Shown here piece after piece: positions 25,601 through 31,600 of a stretch of 64,000 nucleotides of DNA (its first letter is position 1; every line of letters begins with the position of its first letter). The notes beneath the pieces are model-generated. The model did not search any database and was not told the origin of the DNA. It saw only the letters and a program-made list of their open reading frames with translations. The translations under genes and the position numbers were made by a program. Origin of the DNA: Bolinopsis microptera. Taxonomy: Eukaryota > Ctenophora > Tentaculata > Lobata > Bolinopsidae. Location: assembly GCF_026151205.1 (NCBI RefSeq), contig NC_087079.1:15188445-15252444 (forward strand), read 5' to 3'.

Positions 25601-28600
25601 AGTGTGAGAAGTGTCCTGCTGGCACAATGTCAGCACCTGGTTAGTTACTATTTCTGAGATTGGTAATACTTGACTTTAATTGCAGTATGTATTATAGGCT
25701 ATTAGGTTATTCATTATCGGTATTTCACTCATGTTTATTTAGCTAGTACGGGTGAAGTCGACAGTGATGGAAAATTAGTGTCGGGGAATGAAGCATGGAG
25801 GAAAAGTATCACTCTAGGGTCCGTCTTGTGTAGCAAAGCTGATATTCAGCGTCGCATAAACCTGGGATATGCTGCCTTTAACAATTACAAGAAGGCCTGG
25901 AGTGATAAACTGCCCCTAAACAAACGTCTAATACTGTATAATGCTTTAGTCGTATCGGTTCTTATGTACAACTCATCCTGTTGGGCCGTCCCCAAAATAT
26001 TCCTTGAAAAACTAGATGTTGTTCACCGCAGACATCTTCGCACTATTTTGAATATAAAGTACCCAGGAGTCATCTCCAACAAAAACTTGTATAAACGCTG
26101 CAATGCTGAACCATTGTCAGAAAAAGTGGCCCGTAGTCGGTGGAGAATGTTAGGACATGTTTTGCGGGGTCCTATTGACGGACCAGCGTTTTCTTCCCTC
26201 ATTTTTGCCATCAATACACTGGACTTACCAGGGAGAAGAGGAAGACCCCAAAGCAATCTATTCTCGCTGATTGTGCATGATTTATGTAAAAGAAATCTTT
26301 ATTTAAATAATATCTTTGACCTGCATTATCTCCGTAATTTGAGTTATGATAAGAGATATTGGCGGAAATTGCAATGAAGTTTTTAATTTTTAGTTTTTGT
26401 TTTAGGGAAAGATTAGACTTGGGCGTTGTTTTTTAAACTATCCCTTGTTTAGAACTTTGATTTAATATTATCGGTATGAAATCTTTTCACTAGATTTAAA
26501 ACAGATACAGATTAAACCGATAAAACTGATAATTGTTTGCTGAAGCAAAGCCAACATTTTTACCAGATTTCATAAGAACTTATCGAGTTATTGTAATATT
26601 GAAATATTAGGGAAAAATGAGTTTGCAGAAAAACACTACGTAACTAGCAGAATTGCTTTTTACCACAAAACCCGATTTACTGCGGCCATTTCTTCCCCAA
26701 ATTGTGGTTTTAACAACTACAATGTGAACAACCATAACCCGATTTACCGCGAACCTCTATTTACCAAGGCTTTTTCGCGATAAATGAGGGTTTAACTGTA
26801 CAAAGAATACGAGTCTTTTTCGAGTTGTTAAGAATACTGATAGTGTGTACAATAGATAAAGATAAAACTCTACAGTGCGGTATTATTCAATGATTGTACA
26901 GTAAAACCACGATCGGTAAATCGGGGTTTTACTGCACAAATCAGATGATTAATTAGTAAACTTGACGTGTTAATATTTAGCTGCTGATAAAACTGAAGGT
27001 TTTGTCAATAATGTTATAATATATTATTCGGGTTAGAAACTAGAAATTTTAAAACCTATCGTCTTCTCCAGACTATATTTTAATTTATAACAATAAAATC
27101 TGACCGGTTGACCCAAGCTATGATGATATAATTGCAAACTGTTCGACTATTTACTTGCAGTCTCCTTCTTGACCACATCCTGGTGCGGCTCTAAGAAGTC
27201 CTTATTACCCGTCATTATTTCCACATCTAGAGGAGTTTCAGGTATCCTTCTGCCAGTAGGATCTGACAAGAAGAGTATAGATATCATAAAGACACAAGTC
27301 AGTCCAGCGAACACAGCCAGAGGAACACGCCGATCTGCAACAGCGTAGAGGAGTCCCACATAGGTACCAGTAAAGCTGCCAACCCTAGCAGCAAAAGAGC
27401 TGAAGGACATGATCATACCTCTGTGGGAAGTGGGAGCGAGCTCCCCCGTGTAAAGATACATCACTCCAAACGCTGCAGAGCATGTTAAGTTACCAATCAG
27501 ACATGCCACGTACTCCAGACTCCAGTCCTTAGTGATCTGCAGATCAGGCATGGCCAGGAAGTTTGAGAAGAGACCTATTGCTAGGATACTCAGCATGGTC
27601 TTCTTCCTGCCGAGCAAGTTGCAGAGCGGAATTGAGCTGGAGTAGCCGACAAACTTGCTGATAGCAGCTGCTAGGTGACCTGTATACAGATCAGATGAGA
27701 TCTGTACCCAGCCAAAGGAGAACCCATAGAAGAGGACAGCTACAATGAACCATCCTATTAGGCCTATGAGGGTCTCTTTTCGTAAAGTTGGGTAAGTCTT
27801 GAAATCTTTAATCTGCTCGAAGAAGTTTAGAACTCTCTTTTTGTAGGTCAAGTTCACAGCAACCATTGATGTTTCGTTGTTGCAGAGCCGGGAGAAGGAC
27901 TCCAAGGTTCTTTTAGCCTCCTCCTCTCTCCCTCTGACCAGAGCAAATCTCGGAGAGGCGGGATAGATAAGAAGAGGGATAGTAAGAGTGTAGTTTAAAA
28001 TACCCACTGTTAAGAAAATGTAATTCCAGGTTGGTATCAAGTAACCACACAATGTTATCAGCATGTAGCCAACGGACCAATAATTCATAATAGAACCTGT
28101 CGAAAACATTCTAAGATGTGTTGGAGTCAACTCCAAAGACCAGACGTAGATACCAGTGAAATTGATAAACATTCCCATCCCTTGGAAGATCCTGATGACA
28201 AGCATGACCTCAAAAGATGGGACCCATGTCCCTAAAAGAGTGGCAGTAGCTCCGATCAGATTGCCTGCTATTGCTCCATTCTTCCTACCGAATCTATCAA
28301 ACACTGCTGTACACATGAGAAGCCCCAGTGCGGCACCTATGAAGAAGAAGCTAGAAATTGCAGTGAACTTAGCCTCAGTATCGCAGTAGAGCCCCCAATC
28401 TATAGAAAAACTTGTCCTTTCACTAGTCCACTTGAAGTCTGTTCCTGCCTCCAGGTTGTTGTCGCACATCGTTTTGCGATTATAGAATTCTTTAGTGTCG
28501 TTACTGTTGGCCAGAAGAGTCGAGCATTTGTTTGAGATGCAATTCCACTGGGTGTAAGGGATGAATCCTGCGAAGATGGTGATGTAGATCTGCATGGCAG

Positions 28601-31600
28601 TCTGGGTCGCAGTTCCAGTAGCGGTTAGGTAGACAAGCAGAAGTTTTAGGTTGAAACCATTATAGATACTGTCCACTGCTTCGTCAATAGTGAGCGGTCC
28701 TTTTTCCAGTTTATTTCCTTTTTCTGATTCTTTACCATTTACCTGTTTTGTACAATTTTCCTGTTTTTCGTCCATCTTAGCTTTCTAAAGGATTGCTTTC
28801 ATAAACTTTAATTTTAAAATTTATGTTTTAAAATTTGAAGAATACCTAAAAACTTGTATAAATTTTGTAATTTCATTTCGAAGAAAAAAAGAAAATAACA
28901 GAGCATTGATTAGTTTACAATAGTACGGTGCACAGCAAAAAACCCAGTAAGACTGGAAATGTGAACAGGAGGGGGACTGGGAATGGCCTTGATTTGATAA
29001 GAGGTGCTAGTGACGCGCCTCTAGGACTTTGAGAGTTGTATCTACGAATAATTTGATAAACCTGTTAAACCAGTGATAAACCCGTTAAACCAGTGGTGAT
29101 ATTCTGGAATGTTGAATGATTTAATTATCACAAAATCGTAGAATTTCGGAATGGTGTGAGAGATTTGACGAAATGGACTGATTATTTTTGATAGCACGAT
29201 ACAATTTATAGTGCCTCGGCACAGAGTGCCGTGGCTTAGGGTTACTGAAAAGGAGATAAGCACCTCAGGCCATCCTACGTTTGGGAGAGACCTGCCCTTG
29301 TATCTGAGGGTATGCAAGTTTCTTCATTCGATGTATTTTTAAATGCTGACTCCGAATCAACTTAAGATTGTCTTTAAGTATCACTTGTTATAGATGCGGT
29401 ATAGCGGGACACCTCAACTCCATGTACCAAAGAAATGAAGTAGGTGGAAAGGAGAAGTGAAATAAGAAGTGAATTATTAAATAATTCATCGTATATTTAA
29501 TAGTTTTTCTTCATAATGTTATACAATCGAAAAGGGCCTTGTGTATACTGTATAACTGTATAACAATTAAAACAACTGTTCATTAACGAACGTTGGGGAA
29601 AAATAACATAGATAGAACTTTTACGTGTTCATTATTTACTTAAATTTAATGTAAGTTATAAGAATTGAATTTAAAATCAACATCGTATAATTTAGAAGGC
29701 GCATTATTTCGTCGTATCGGTCATGGTAATGACATAATAAAGAATGCAGCATCAGGCGGCATTATATTATTAGGCAAGGTTTATCTCTTGCCTAGGTAAA
29801 ATATTTAAAATACAGATGTTTTCAGGAAGCACGAGCTGCTACACCCCTTGTAAACTGATGACGTCATCAGATAACGAGTACGACATCACCAGCGTGGGGA
29901 GGACTCTGATACACGATGACAGGGTATCATATCCCGACCAGTTTGGTAATAGATACCACTATCGTTACCTGATGAAGCTATGTAGTTCTGATGGGGACGT
30001 GCCTTTCGTTACGGTATATTTCCTTGTTAATTATGATTTATATTTGACAGGGCATTTGATTTTAAAATAAGCTAATTGTTGACTAGTTTAAAAAACTTTG
30101 AGAAGGGAGAATCATCAAAACGTCCCGACATCTTTGTAATATGTGCTATTATGTATTTGTTAAAACTACAATTGCAATTTAAAATACAACACTTCAGTGT
30201 TCAGAAGACAATTCTGACAAGGTCAGTGGAGCAATCTGTAGAGAAAACGTTATGAGTTCCAGTGAAGGGGCAGAAACTATCACCAATCCAATTATGTTGG
30301 TTAAATTCAACATTATTTCTGATCACATTCTTATAAATAAAAAGTTTTTCAGCCATATGCTAATGTCATAATTTCATTGATATTAATGAAAAGTACTTTG
30401 AATTCAGTGCACACTTTTAAAATGAAAAGTATCGTTTTCCGAGAAATCAAAACTCCCTCATATTTCAGTAAAGGAGAGATGTTATCGGGAATGGACGAGA
30501 AAAGCAACGGTCTCACTCTTCAATTCTCAACGTTACACACCGTTACGGGGTGTGACAGTGTCACAACTAATGTCACTCTTATCTGTAACAGAGATCAAAC
30601 TAGTGACATATCTCTCGTTGACAACAGTGACAATTGCAGGTAATGCTCACATATCTCATATTTCTACTCGTCATTTGGATCATCGTTATTCGAGAGGGTT
30701 TGTTTTTTCTCCTGAACAAATATCATACTGCTTGAACATCCAATTTTCCGTGTTGTCGTTTTCTCTCCAGTTTTCCAATTAGAAGGAGAGTAAACAACAT
30801 GATGATCAAAGTTAGAGCACCTAGGACCAGTAGCAATATTCCAGCTGCTCTTGAGTTACGTATCTTCGTCGACCTTTTGGGATTTAAGATATAAAACATT
30901 AAGCTTTACTGATAAATTTAGTTGATCCTATCAAATATACTAAAACATTGAGTTTTAAGAGCAACTGATGGGAACAATGAACATGTTGCACGTTATTACG
31001 GGCAATCACTGTAACTAAAAACTACAAGGCTCTTGTTTCTCCTGCACCACCTCCCTGCCAAAAGGGGTATCTGTTACCTGTAGCCCAGAAAGATAGTCAT
31101 TAAAATTAGGAGTAACATGACCACGTGCAATGCCTTCCCAAAGTGTATGTCTTCAGGAGCACCTGAGGTAGCCACCGAGCAGATCACGCGCTTGTCCTCA
31201 GGTATTACAGATATTGTGTGCCCTGAAACGGTTCTGTTTCAGGTATTACAGATATTGTGTGTCCTGAAACGGTTCTGTTTCAGGTATTACAGATATTGTG
31301 TGTCCTGAAACGGTTCTGTTTCAGGTATTACAGATATTGTGTGTCCTGAAACGGTTCTGTTTCAGGTATTACAGATATTGTGTGTCCTGAAACGGTTCTG
31401 TTTCAGGTATTACAGATATTGTGTGCCCTGAAACGGTTCTGTTTCAGGTATTACAGATATTGTGTGTCCTGAAACGGTTCTGTTTCAGGTATTACAGATA
31501 TTGTGTGTCCTGAAACGTTTCTGTTTCAGGTATTACAGATATTGTGTGTCCTGAAACGGTTCTGTTTCAGGTATTACAGATATTGTGTGTCCTGAAACGG

